From Dipteris shenzhenensis (lineage: Eukaryota > Polypodiophyta > Polypodiopsida > Gleicheniales), in the NCBI GenBank assembly GCA_047967505.1, contig CM106538.1: a stretch of 64,000 bases of DNA, one strand, 5' to 3'. Below the pieces are notes generated by a model, which was not told where the DNA came from, searched no databases, and was given only the letters and a program-made list of their open reading frames with translations. Each line of letters begins with the position of its first letter. The stretch's first letter is position 1. Of the stretch, positions 1-10,460 are shown piece by piece. The position numbers and the translations under genes were made by a program.

Positions 1-1275
1 GGGAAGCTCTTTTAATGTTAGGGTTATGATTCAACATAGACCTCAGTATCTTGAATTTGGGGGAGAAGAGATTTCAATTCTCTCTAGAGCTTCAAATGAG
101 GTCAATAACAACGTTATGATGGCCATTCTTAGGTTTGATACAAACTTTTTCTCTACTTGATAATTCAATATTTTGATTTAATCTAATAAGCTAATAAGCT
201 AATATTCATTTATTTTGATTAAATCTAATAAGCTAATATTCATTTATTTGTTGGTGCAGTATAGTTATCTCACGATTTGGTAGAGTCGTACAAAATCGTG
301 CGTATATGTTGGATTCCCTCCTTTCTCCTATACTTAGCGATAGCAGAAAGACAATAGCCGATGTTTGTAAATTATTACAGCCTTTACATTTACATGGCGT
401 GCGAGTCCTATTTATGGCATATCATGAGATGTAAGTATCATGGCAACCTTTATTTTCATCTTGTACTAGCAACATTGTGTTAAATAATAATGGTTCTTAA
501 TTATTCGTGTAGGGAACATTGGAGTCTGGTGGTTTGGAACCTTGAAGACAACTATTGTTGGTTTGTTAACTCCATTGCAGGCTTTCATGGCTCAGTGCAA
601 ACGTAAGTATTCTATTAATCTGTTGTTACTTCTATATTATGTACCTTATGTGATAGATACACTAAGTTTTTTTAATATGTCACGATGAGTAGGTCGATTG
701 AGAAGTTGGTATCTACTATCAGAGAAACAGGACAGTACAAAGACTCGGTAGACTTCCAAAAGCGTTTAGTAGTAGAGCAGGAAGATGGGCATAGTTGTGG
801 GTGGAGAGTTGCCTACAACTGCATGTTGATTTTCAAAGAAATTTTCTCACTTATGCCACAGATCTCATCGGAAGACTCTTTGGAGCTCAAATATTCAGAG
901 AAGGATATACAATTGTTTAGGGCTGAAATCATTCGAGACCTAATTGCTGCCATTAGAATACAACGTGCAACTGAAGCAATACCAGAGCTTCCCTTTAAGG
1001 AAGAGGAGACTGAGTCTACTATGAAAGCACTGCATACTACAGAATAAGTAGAGACCCAATGTACACCTACAGCACCACAGCCTCCACTGGAAGCATCAGA
1101 AGAGTTGCCACCGCCTCCGCTTGCATTTAAGGAAGAGGATACTGAGTCTACTCCGAAAGCACTACATACTACAAAAGAAGTAGAGAGCGAGTGTACATCT
1201 ACAGTACCACAGCCTCCATTGGAAGCATCCGAAGAGTTGCCAGAGTCTCCACTAGAAGCATCACAAGAGTTGTGA
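1..1275 (+). pseudogene. C48 (Ulp1/SENP-like) cysteine protease, 5'-truncated, nonsense-broken
   Basis: Four exons can be read with GT..AG borders: about 2-132, 260-430, 513-602 and 693-1275. Together they give a C-terminal C48 peptidase domain of the type that cleaves SUMO-like conjugates. Exon 3 opens with the histidine motif EHWSLVVW. Exon 4 carries the glutamine and nucleophile in QEDGHSCGW, with Cys at 796-798. Where the family usually has Asp, exon 3 reads FVNS, so the acid of the triad may be missing. The reading frame stops at 1045-1047 (TAA), but the same frame stays open to a TGA at 1273-1275. The stop lies in the first copy of a duplicated acidic, proline-rich tail, and the second copy has GAA there. 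The gene may continue left of the window. Such C48 domains are also known as passengers in plant Mutator-like elements; I see no transposase here, so that origin is only a possibility. Confidence 0.75.
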
Positions 1276-1373
1276 TGCATGTATGATGTTGTGTTTGTAG
1301 TTTTTGTTGATTATACACCAATTTGTGACTTATTACTTAAGTGGAATAATCATGATATTTATATAATTTCTTT

Positions 1374-1688
1374 ATGCACACAATTTTATGATATGAATGT
1401 GTGATGATGTGATTATTTGGAAATAAATCCTTGTGTGATGAGAATTCTGATATGAATATTTGATGATGTAATATTTGTAATATATTTATTTCATGCACAC
1501 AATTTTATGATATGAATGTGTGATGATGTGATTATTTGAAAATAAATCCTTGTGTGATGAGAATTTTGATATGAATATGTGATGATGTAATATTTGTAAT
1601 ATATTTCTTCATGCACACAATTTTATGATATGAATGTGTGATGATGTGATTATTTGGAAATAAATCCTTGTGTGATGAGAATTTTATT
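1374..1688. repeat. AT-rich tandem repeat, ~118-119 bp unit, about 2.6 copies
   Basis: The phrase ATGCACACAATTTTATGATA begins at 1374, 1493 and 1611, giving periods of 119 and 118 bp. Copies differ by a few substitutions, so the array is fairly young. It lies directly downstream of the protease relic and holds no ORF. Confidence 0.85.
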
Positions 1689-1689
1689 C

Positions 1690-2465
1690 AGTTGGACAGT
1701 CTCCACTCACTTAAAGTAGAGCATTCGCAATGCTTCTCTCACTTTATTCCAACCCTTATCCTTATCATCTCCACTCACTTAAAGTAGAGCATTCAATCTC
1801 CACTCGCTTTATTCCAACCCTTATCATAGTGAACACATCGTGCCACTCACTTTATTCCAACCCTTATCCTTATCGTAGTGAACACATCGTGCCTTAGTGC
1901 ACTTGTATTCTTCCATCCTAGTCTTTCCACAAACACTCTCTTATTTCTTACATCCTAGTCCTTCTGAGTAACTTGTATTCTTCTATCCTAGTAAGTATTC
2001 TTCCATCCTAGCCTTTCCACAAACACTCTCTTATTTCTTACATCCTAGTCCTTCTGAGTAACTTGTATTCTTCTATCCTAGTCCTTCCGCAAACACTCTC
2101 AGAGTCTTCTTTCATCCATCCTGATAACCAAGTATTCTTCTATCCTAGTTCTTCCACAAACACTCTCTTCTTTCATCCATCCTAGTGCTTCTCATTAACT
2201 TGTATTCTTCTTGTATTCTTCTATCCTAGTCCTTCCGCAAACACTCTCAGAGTCTTCTTTCATCCATCCTGATAACCAAGTATTCTTCTATCCTAGTTCT
2301 TCTGTAGACACTCTCTTCTTTCTTGCATCCTAGTGCTTCTCATTAACTTGTATTCTTCTATCCTAGTCCTTCCGCAAACACTCTCAGAGTCTTCTTTCAT
2401 CCATCTTGATAACCAAGTATTCTTCTATCCTAGTTCTTCCTCCGCAGACACTCTCTTCTTTCTTG
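1690..2465. repeat. Pyrimidine-rich minisatellite arrays
   Basis: The first part (about 1690-1900) repeats a phrase on CACTTTATTCCAACCCTTATC with GTGAACACATCGTGCC. The second part (about 1900-2460) repeats TTCTATCCTAGTCCTTCCGC with ACACTCTC blocks. TTCCGC anchors at 2085, 2233 and 2370 give long periods of 148 and 137 bp, with shorter internal repeats. It ends just before the ORF at 2506, so it could be a repeat-expanded leader of that ORF. Confidence 0.8.
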
Positions 2466-2505
2466 CATCGTAGTCCATCTCCCTTTCTTTATCATCTCCC
2501 CACCC

Positions 2506-2958
2506 ATGGATGTCCTTGGCATTGTCGAAGACGTGGAGTTCGGAATTAACAATCTCAAAGAATGGATTGCTGACCAAGGAGCACAGAGAGAGGCCAGAAT
2601 TCGACAAGGTTCTCCTTTGACACACATGGAGAGAGAGGAATTTGCTGCACAAAGGCACGCAGAGAGGGAGGAGACTCTCAAGATAGCAGACAGTGAAAGA
2701 CTTCTAAGACGTATGATAAAAGCACGACAAGATCTATTAGACTTCTCAAGTAACCTGCGTTATCGCAGCTCTCGTCATGGGCGATTTGATGCGGATGCTG
2801 AGAGAACAATAAGAGCCTCTCAGAGAAATTATAAAGAAACAATTTGTGATTGCTTAAACTTCTTCTTCGCATGTAATTATGTTGAGGATACAGTTGTGGA
2901 GGCAGTGAAGGACTGGGTTGTTGAGAAGATAAGAGAGACCAATGATGAGATCTTCTAG
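2506..2958 (+). CDS. Small charged helical protein, unknown (150 aa)
   Basis: An uninterrupted 150-codon ORF starting MDVLGIVEDVEFG and ending in an acidic DEIF tail. It is rich in Glu, Arg and Lys, with long predicted-helical stretches (residues about 30-75 and 110-150) and two Cys near CDCLNFFFAC. I recognise no family. It follows the CT-rich array, whose pyrimidine tract could serve as a leader, and is followed by a duplicated hairpin and a TATA-like site. Its size and context also fit an ORF carried by a non-autonomous element. The start is the first ATG of the frame; no intron is evident. Confidence 0.45.
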   Translation: MDVLGIVEDVEFGINNLKEWIADQGAQREARIRQGSPLTHMEREEFAAQRHAEREETLKIADSERLLRRMIKARQDLLDFSSNLRYRSSRHGRFDADAERTIRASQRNYKETICDCLNFFFACNYVEDTVVEAVKDWVVEKIRETNDEIF

Positions 2959-2975
2959 ACTTAGATAAGAGAGAC

Positions 2976-3034
2976 TGTATTAAGGTGTTTTTTGACACCA
3001 TATGGCTTTGTATTAAGGTGTTTTTTGACACCAT
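2976..3034. repeat. 33-bp direct duplication carrying a small hairpin
   Basis: TGTATTAAGGTGTTTTTTGA and its continuation occur at 2976-3001 and 3009-3034. Each copy contains the inverted repeat GGTGT..ACACC around a T-rich loop. It lies in the 3' flank of the 150-aa ORF. Confidence 0.8.
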
Positions 3035-3080
3035 GGGAGACTTTTCCACACACACCATGCATGTGGGAGGATGCATTTAT

Positions 3081-3120
3081 TGGGAGAGACCCCCTCTCTT
3101 GGCTATAAAAGGAGGGGGCT
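3081..3120 (+). promoter_or_regulatory. TATA-like core promoter inside a C/G palindrome
   Basis: CTATAAAAGGAGG at 3103-3115 is a good plant TATA box. It sits between CCCCCTC (about 3090) and GAGGGGG (3112-3118), an imperfect inverted repeat. Downstream is pyrimidine-rich with no clear ORF. It could be the promoter of an LTR-like or TRIM-like fragment; only the motif is seen. Confidence 0.35.
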
Positions 3121-3689
3121 ATTCCTTAATGGGACACGCTCATTCTTGTAAAGCCACCTAGCTAGTACTTTCATTTCTTCCCCCCATCCTTCCTTTCAAA
3201 TAAAGCATGACCTCCTCCCTTGATGTCTCCATCTCTACATTCCTCATACCATTATGTACATGCTCCTCTTTCCCCTCTCCCTCTCCCCTTATGCCATAGT
3301 CTCCCTCTTCATTCCCACCCCTCTTAATCCCTTTTCCCCACCCATGTTAACGCTTCTCCCATTAATAGAACTGGTGTGGCTACTGGGATCGAAATCTCCA
3401 TGGCTAGTGGCATAAAAGTCGTTACTCCTACGACTGGGTGTAGTTCTACAGCACCTTCCGTGTGCGGTTCTCTGCTTCTGTGCCTCCAATATGCGTGTCT
3501 TCTGCTCGTAGTTCTCCATCTCTGCGGTTGCAGAACTTCTCAGTTTCTGTGCCTTCCGCCTGCGGTTCCTGCGCATCTTCTGAGTTCTTGCACATCTTCT
3601 GTGTAGCACCACGCATCTTCTGGTCCAGTGTGTTTGCAAAATTGCTTATGTGCATCTTCTGTGCGGTGCCACACAAAAGTGCTCCTACG

Positions 3690-3830
3690 CATCTGCAACA
3701 GACCTCGCACCCGCCCTTCTATCTTCTTCTCTTCTCCTCTCCTCTCCTCTCTTTTTATCAAGGAGTGGGAATTGAACCCAAGACCTCCCCATTCACAAAA
3801 GGAAGACTTACCAATGGGCCAGCAAATAGG
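3690..3830 (-). mobile_element. tRNA-derived SINE-like unit
   Basis: Read on the minus strand, a near-perfect Pol III A box (TGGCCCATTGG, at 3811-3821) is followed 43 nt later by a perfect B box (GGTTCAATTCC, at 3768-3778), the spacing of a tRNA head. A purine-rich (GGAGA)n tail follows at about 3700-3756. Cloverleaf pairing is too poor for a functional tRNA, and a tail of this kind suggests a tRNA-related SINE. No target duplication was identified, so the ends are approximate. Confidence 0.55.
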
Positions 3831-4115
3831 AAGTGATGAAAGTGTAATGATATTGCTTATATGGTGAAATCTCATGAATTGTAGCTCTCTAACCATAGGG
3901 AGTTTCCTCTTGTTGTAAAAAGAAAAAGTACTTCATTTCATTTGCTTTATTCATATCTGATACTAGATCGTAGATTCTAAACTTTTTCAAGTTCACTCCT
4001 TGGACGCACGCCACACGAGGAGGGTGGATATTTATGTCACTTCTTGACGAGTTTAAGGATTTGGTGCTTGGTGATTTGAGCTTCCTGGTTATAGGTTCGT
4101 CGGCCCCTCTTGCTC

Positions 4116-6053
4116 CTATCTTGAAGGGGCCTGGTTTCTCCCTTTAGGCTCCTTTTCCTCGCAGTCAATCTTGGCCTTCTTCAATTTAAGCTCCTTGTTT
4201 TTTGCATCTTTTGCCCAAATGGCAAATTGAGCTCCAGCATCTACTTTCTCATCATAGATAGCTGTAGCAGGAAGGCACATTTGATCCTGTGACCTGGGCA
4301 ATGGCAAATGGCATTCTCTACATAGCGATTTTGCATACGCAAACACCCCAAAGCAAAAAACATGTACAAGGTGGTTTCACGCAAGACATCAGATCATGCA
4401 GTCATCTATGATGGGGGTATGGCAGACCATGGATTTTGGACCCTACTGCATAGCAGGATAGGCATCCAATTTAACTATTGTGGCTGCCGTCAATAGCATA
4501 GTCTTGCTCTGTATATGATGAAGTTGCTTCTTGATTCCTTCCTCCCTCATCCTAAGGTTGCAGATGTTCTCCTTCATCTTCTCCACTCTTTGATCACTCT
4601 GTGCAACAACTTCATGTGAATCCCTCAGCATTTGTTGAAGCTGCTTAAATTTCTCAAAAACATCAACATGGGCCATTTCCAAGACTTCCACTCTAGTTTG
4701 GAAATCTCTCAAGATGACGGACTGCTTTTCATAAGTGTCGAAAGCCACGGCAAGCTCGTGCACATCCCTATCATAATCTTGTTGCAGGGTCTTGTAGCTT
4801 ACTCTTTGGACTTCCAATAGTGTAACAGTTTTGAAAAAACAACCCTCACCATGGCTACTGCAACTTGCTCCACCATGGCTACTACAACTTGCTCCATCGT
4901 GGTTGCTCTCTACATCCTTCCTGGCTTGGAGAGCTACCTCGCTTTCTTCTCCACCCCGGCTGCTCTCTGCCCCATCCTTCCTGGCCTTGAAGCTCTCTCA
5001 CAGTTCCTGCATCACCTTTTTGGTTTCTGCATTCTCCCTTTTCAGGTCCTCCATCATCTAGTCTTTTTCAATATTCAATGCGTTCTGCATGTTGTAGAGT
5101 CGTTTGTAAAGACCCTCCTTTTTGGCTCTCTGATCTTCAAGCTCCTTTTGCATCATTGCTAGCTCCTTGTCCATAATGTCCCCGTCACTTCTCACTTCTT
5201 TGAGCCTATCTCGGAGCTCCTTCATCATGCGCTTCTCTACTTCTTCTCTTCTATTCCTTTCCATGTCGACCATTTTTACAGTGGCCTCAGCTTGCTGTTG
5301 TGCCTCCTCTACCTTGGCTTCTGCACCTTCCCTTAGAATTTTCTCAAGTTGCGCTGCCTTTGCTGCATCGATGGCTTTCTCTTGTAGAAAATTCACCTTG
5401 TGAGACATCTGCTTATCGTATTGCTCAAAAATCCCTTTGAGGGTAGATGCCATCAAGTGCATTGCAACTCCAATGGACTGAGATGACAATTGGGATTTGC
5501 CATCCATGCAATTCTTTAGGTTGGTTAATACACTCTTGGAGATCGCCCTTGAGAAAGATACACGACGTCCTTTCAGTTGCTCTATTGCTACTTGAACCTG
5601 CCAAAACTTCACGGTTCCTCTCATATCAGGAAAGAAGTGAATGGTCTTTTTCAACACATCTTGGAGGTGTGTTGGCAAGCTAGAAAGCTTCACTCCACCA
5701 TCTTTATGAATGTGAGCATTGGGGTATACATCTAGAATATCATGTCTCTTCCACTGCTTCTCGAAGAAGCGTGCTTGTTGCAAACTGCCTCCACTTATTC
5801 CTAGAGCATTTTCAATCACGCTTTCAATGATGGTAATCTTTTGACCTTGATAGACTACTTGCCCCTCCTTCACATTCACGTCCTGTACCAACCTAGTGAA
5901 GTTTTTGAGAGCATCCAAATTGGGCTTTTGAAGAGAGAGAGAGGAGCTCCCATATGTCACGATTTCAAGATTAGGGGAGGAGAGGCTCTCACACTGTGCT
6001 GCAAAGGGGGAGGAAAGATTGTGTGAGGAGCCCCCAGATGATGTAGGGTCCAT
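4116..6053 (-). pseudogene. Coiled-coil protein of a repeated gene family, stop-broken
   Basis: The minus strand gives 331 codons from the ATG at 6053. Residues about 1-190 form a globular helical domain (motif KFWQVQVAIEQLKGRRVSF); residues about 215-331 are heptad-like coiled coil rich in Glu, Lys and Gln. A TAG at 5058-5060 ends the frame, but the same frame continues through a second stop (TGA near 5015) into another coiled-coil block (4443-4817), then after further stops to 4116-4346. The blocks are in register, so this looks like one protein of roughly 600 residues broken by nonsense changes; the 4347-4442 gap could instead be an intron. The N-terminal domain recalls helical proteins annotated in plants as putative transposon proteins; that is a resemblance only. 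A second relic of its 5' part lies near 38,935. Confidence 0.55.
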
Positions 6054-6082
6054 TATGAGAGGGGATAAAAGTTGTAGGAAGA

Positions 6083-6335
6083 GTGCAAGGGAGATAGAAA
6101 TGGTTGAGAGGGATAGAAGATGAAACAGTGAAGGAAATGGAATAGTGGAGGTTTGAGTTTGCAGTCCGATTGCAAGGGAGAAAGAAATGGTCGAGAGGAA
6201 TAGAAGATGAATCAGTGAAGGAAATGGAATAGTGGAGGCTTGAGTTTGCAGTTCGATTGCAAGGGAGAAAGAAACGATGGAGAGGAATAGAAGACAAAAC
6301 AGTTAAGGGAATGGAATGGCGGAGGCTTAAGTTTG
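6083..6335. repeat. ~86-bp tandem repeat, three copies
   Basis: GGATAGAAGATGA-type anchors at 6111, 6197 and 6283 give an 86-bp period. The array lies immediately upstream of the minus-strand coiled-coil gene, in its leader or promoter position. Confidence 0.85.
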
Positions 6336-6419
6336 TAGCCCACGACTACACTATCAAGGTGAGAGCCACCGCGGTGGTTGGCCTGAATTTTGATTAATTC
6401 AAGGCGGCAGTACTAACTT

Positions 6420-7390
6420 GCATGGTAATGAAAGATTAGAGGTGATTAGGCTTCATGATTTACTTTTGTGGGAATTACTAGCTAGTGGTGGTGGCTGACA
6501 TCAGCCACGTCTGTCATGGCTACGATTCCACTGGGCTGGAAGTTAAAATTACCAGCCACCGCTCACCAACCACGGCTTAAGCATGCATGAACAATACGAG
6601 TGCAATAAAAATTACCAGTCATCATCAGGCTCACATGCTCGGTAGAGTACTAGAGTGCATGGTAATGAGTGATTAGAGGTGATTAGGCTTCATGATTTAC
6701 TTTTGTGGGAATTACTTCCTGGTGGTGGTGGCTCTCATCAGCCATGTCTGTCGTGGCTACAATTCCATCGGGCTGGCAGTTAAAATTACCAGCAACCACC
6801 AGGCTTAAGCATGCATGATCACTACAAGTGCAATAAAAATTACCAGTCATTGGGCTCACATGCTCAGTAGAGTACTAGAGTGCATGGTAATGAGTGATTA
6901 CAACTACGTCTATCGTGGCTATGATTCCACCGAGCTGGTAGTTAAAATTACCAGCCACCGCAATAACCTGCTCACCCACCACTGGGCTTAAGCATGCATG
7001 ATCACTACGAGTGCAGTAAAAATTACCAGTCACCAGGCTCGGATGCTCTGTAGAGTACTAGAGTGCATGGGAATGAGTGATTAGGCTTCATAATTTACTT
7101 TTGTGGGAATTATTGCCCGGTGGTGATGGCTCTCATCAACCACGTCTGTCATGGCTACGATTCCACTGGGCTGGCAGTTAAAATTACCAGTCATCGGGCT
7201 CACATGCTCAGTAGAGAACTAGAGTGCATGGTAATGAGTGATTAGAGCTTCATGATTTACCTTTGTGGGAATTACTACCCGATGGTGGTGGCTCTCATTA
7301 GCCACGTCTGTCGTGGCTTAATTCCATCGGGCTAGTAGTTAATTACCAACCACCAGAGTGGCTTGCTCACCCACCACATGACATCTACTT
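6420..7390. repeat. Satellite-like array, variable 160-240 bp unit, about five copies
   Basis: A composite unit recurs with GTAGAGTACTAGAGTGCATG at about 6641, 6866, 7050 and 7210, then GTGATTAGGCTTCATGATTTA, a CACGTCTGTCRTGGCT block, and AAATTACCAGCCACC. Copies differ in length by internal deletions. Several sub-blocks (GGTGGTGGCT..AGCCAC) are self-complementary. No coding potential is seen. Related phrases recur near 39,250-39,700. Confidence 0.75.
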
Positions 7391-7392
7391 CA

Positions 7393-7892
7393 TGATTACC
7401 AGCCCGTCTGGGGTTGCGCCTAAGATTCCACTATGAGGGCCCTCTCATCCGCCCTTGCTCTTATACTTTGCTCCACACGCTCTGCTACTTTGCTCCACAC
7501 CCCTCCTCCATCTCTTTTCCACCCCTGCTCTACTTTGCTCCATGCCCCCTCCTCCAACTCTCATCACTCATCTGCTCCCCTGCTCATCTGCTGCTCACCC
7601 ACTCATCTTCCCCATGCCTACTACCACCCCCCCAAGATGCTCTGTGATCCCAATGTTATCTACCTTCTCATATAAGGTGATTGTGTTGCACTCACCTGGA
7701 GTAGAAATTTTGGCACTAGTGGAGACCCTTCGTTCCCACAGTTGATTCCCCCCACATCTGCTTGTCACCACCTTAGATGACATGCTCACAAAGGGTCTCT
7801 TTATGGCTGTGGTGTATGGGTTCCCCCTAGATGTCGACGAAGGCCTTAGTATTTTTAGAGCAGAGTACTCTTGACTTGTTGGGGGGGCCATA
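7393..7892. other. No supported gene
   Basis: C/T-rich low-complexity sequence (7,430-7,640), with overlapping ORFs in several frames that reflect composition rather than coding. TACTTTGCTC phrases recur near 39,730. The left edge of the copia A fragment is at about 7,893. Confidence 0.6.
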
Positions 7893-10460
7893 ATTCTGAT
7901 ATGAATTACAAGGCTTGTGGCAAATGATGCCAAGAATAGCCAAGAGGCTTTACAAGGTTGAAATGATGTGCACAATGCCGTGAAATAGCCGAATAGGCTT
8001 TACAATGATGGCATGTGTGTGTGAAATAAAATCAAGTGCTATCTGCCCATTGAACAATCGGGAATGCCTATGAGCACTCTGAAGTCTGCTCACTGAACTG
8101 ATGAATGTCAGGTTTCAGGTAATGTGATGATGTGAAATCGTATGTGAGCATATGGACTGACTCCAAGTAGGTACTAGTTAGGAATTTTGGGCATGGCTTA
8201 GATTGGCAACTTGGAGAGATTTAAAGCGTCCCCTCTATGGCAATCTAGTCTACTCTGATCTAGATCTATACCAATTGTCGATCGATGAAAGAACAGCAAA
8301 TAATTTCTTTTCTTTGGTTCTTTTTAAGTGCTAATGTGCCTGTAGGAAGTGGATTTGTCAGACGAGGCTCAAATGTGAGTGTAACTTGCGCCAAAATGTG
8401 TGCATGATGTAACGAGCGTGTAGAGCATAAAAAATTGATCGATTTTCCTTTTCGGAGCGCCCTCAAATTCTTCCTGGATCAAGAGATATGGCTTGATCTA
8501 GGTGGAGGGGCAAAAGGAGTGCAAATATGCTCAATGATGATGTGGTAATCAGGGGGTCACATGCAGTGACTGTGCCTAGCAGGGACTATGCCTGTGGAGC
8601 CCTATGGTGAGGTGGTAGGAGTGGTCATATGCAGTGCGTGTGGAGCAGTGTGTGTGCTTCCAGAGGGGTAATTGTGCCTGCAAAGGGTCAGAGTGCCATG
8701 TGGCACTGATGAGGTGGCACACGTTGACTGGGCACTAATGACATGGCAGATGATGATGTCAGCTAATGATGTGGTTGTGCTGACATGGTAGCGAAGCTGG
8801 CAGTGATGATGTGGTAGATTGCTACTGACATGGCACCTATGACTAGACTACTGATGTGGTAGGCGGCTGCCACATGTCAGATGACATGACAGATAGGGCT
8901 GACGTGGCACTGGAGATAAGGTGTGCTGATGTGGTAGGGCGTGATGTGGCCTTGCCTACATGGCATTCTCCATCATCTGTGTCATGGTCGTTGTGAGCGG
9001 CTATAATTGCAGAGCGCCCTATAGAGCCTTATTGAAGCATGCACGTAGAGCTCACCTTTGAAGCCGGTTGTAGAAGGCGTCTACTGTGGAGAAGGCAGAA
9101 GCTTGGCATAGAAACCGTGGAGCAGCCCATGGGCGTGGAGTCGTGGAGTAGCCCGTGAGGTGTGGATGCTGGAGAACACGCAGAGGAGTCACCTTGGAGA
9201 GTAGCTATCGCTATGAAATCAGTAGTGTAGGGGCGCCTTTTCATCTTTGCTGCTGAAAGCCAGCGGCGGCTTGGAGCCTATCTATCACTTGGAGTTGTGA
9301 GCTAATGGCGTCTGTGCTGGTGTCTCGTTATTGCAAGTGAGGCGGTTGAAGAGTCCCAGGAGGCAAAGTGTGCAGCCCGCAATTGAGCACAGAGCAAAAT
9401 GACATGTTGAAGATGGTTCATCTGTTGGAGAGCATCGATAGAAGCCAAGAGTTTGTTGATGGAGAGGCTTAGCTTGATGAAGAATTCATTGAAGAGTCGT
9501 CCGTGAGGTTTGGGTGCTGCTTTAGCTTTGCATGCAGGGCGTTGGCAAATGCGTTGCTACAGGTTAGTGTTGCTCGTGGATGGTGTTGAGTTACAGGCTG
9601 AGGCTGGCGGTAGCCGAGAGCCTTGATGCTGGATGCATTGAGTCGAGGGAGGTAGACCACTTGGAGGTGCCTCTGCTATGAATGCACTGTGAGCTCATCT
9701 ACAGGAGCCGTTGGTGCTGGGAGCCCTTAAAGGTGCTAGTTGGAGTTGTCTCTTGGAGAGGTCGCTGAAGGAGGCTTTGCTAGAAGCTTTGCAAAAAAAA
9801 AAACTCGTTGATGAAGCTATGAGCCGTGGAGACTCGGCGTTGTCGGCCGTTCAAGGTTGGTGCTATAAAAGCTTTGAGCCCATAGCTGAGAGTAGCTCGG
9901 TGTTACAAAGCTCTCTCTTCCAAGTTTTCGATGGAGAAAAAGTCTCTTTGGAGACTCAAGACGCTCTCTCTCTCTCTCAAGCAAGGTCTCACCCTATCTC
10001 TGTCTTTCAAAGTAGGATAGACTCCTCTCTTTACACCTCTCTTTCTCTCACGGAAGAAAGAACTCTCAATGAAAATAAATGGATGGAATTTCTTCCAAAA
10101 TGAATGGAATTTTTCTCTCACGGAAGAGAAAACTCAATCCTCAATCTCTCAAACTCTCACACTCTCTCATATTCTTGCATACTGATTGCAGTGCCTCAAT
10201 GAAGGTAGGGGAGCTTTTATACCATGACAAAATATGAAGAGGGGAGAGGAGAAGAGAGAAGATGAGGAGAGAGGGCACAGCTAGAGAGCACACCACAAAT
10301 GACTAACCATACACTTACAAACCCATTTAGGGTTAGGGTTAGGGTTAGGGCATCTAACCCTTTCCTTTATAGCACTATATTGGTTAGTGCTATGCACACA
10401 GGATCACATGATGGTGCTATGCACATATGATCACATGATGTTGAGCGTGATCTCTCAACA
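7893..10460 (-). mobile_element. Copia A 5' end: LTR plus leader, truncated before gag
   Basis: Reverse-complement similarity to 62,139-63,890 runs from the LTR at 10,225-10,460 through the leader to about 7,893. It includes the GCCGAATAGGCTTTACAATG block and the CTCTATGGCAATCTAGTCTA block. The GC-rich minisatellite seen at 62,740-63,060 has a diverged counterpart at about 8,690-8,990. The LTR-to-minisatellite distance is about 1.2 kb here against about 0.35 kb in the other copy, so this copy carries about 0.9 kb of extra leader (roughly 9,000-9,900). Open frames in this stretch have no recognisable product. The fragment sits in the minus-strand hAT transposase, which breaks off at the LTR edge. 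Confidence 0.85.
10225..10460 (-). repeat. Copia A LTR (5' LTR, minus orientation)
   Basis: On the minus strand it begins TGTTGAGAGA and ends ..TGTCA, followed by a decayed primer site (10,213-10,224; plus-strand GCTTTTATACCA, from GCTCTGATACCA). It holds a TATA motif (plus-strand TTTATAGC at about 10,370), four TTAGGG-type units at 10,327-10,350, and two upstream repeats containing ATCACATGATG. It is 236 bp, against 257 bp for the copy at 62,139. Confidence 0.85.

Noticed and set aside
3289-3836. Several overlapping Cys/Ser/Arg-rich ORFs
   Set aside because: Produced by repeated TGCATCTTCTGTG phrases read in different frames; no domain.
9711-10103. 130-aa plus-strand ORF as a host gene
   Set aside because: It lies antisense inside the copia A leader and ends in the GA/CT-rich segment next to the LTR; no motif.
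10327-10350. Telomere or interstitial telomeric array (TTAGGG-type units)
   Set aside because: Only about four units, and they lie inside a copia A LTR; the other LTRs carry the same block.
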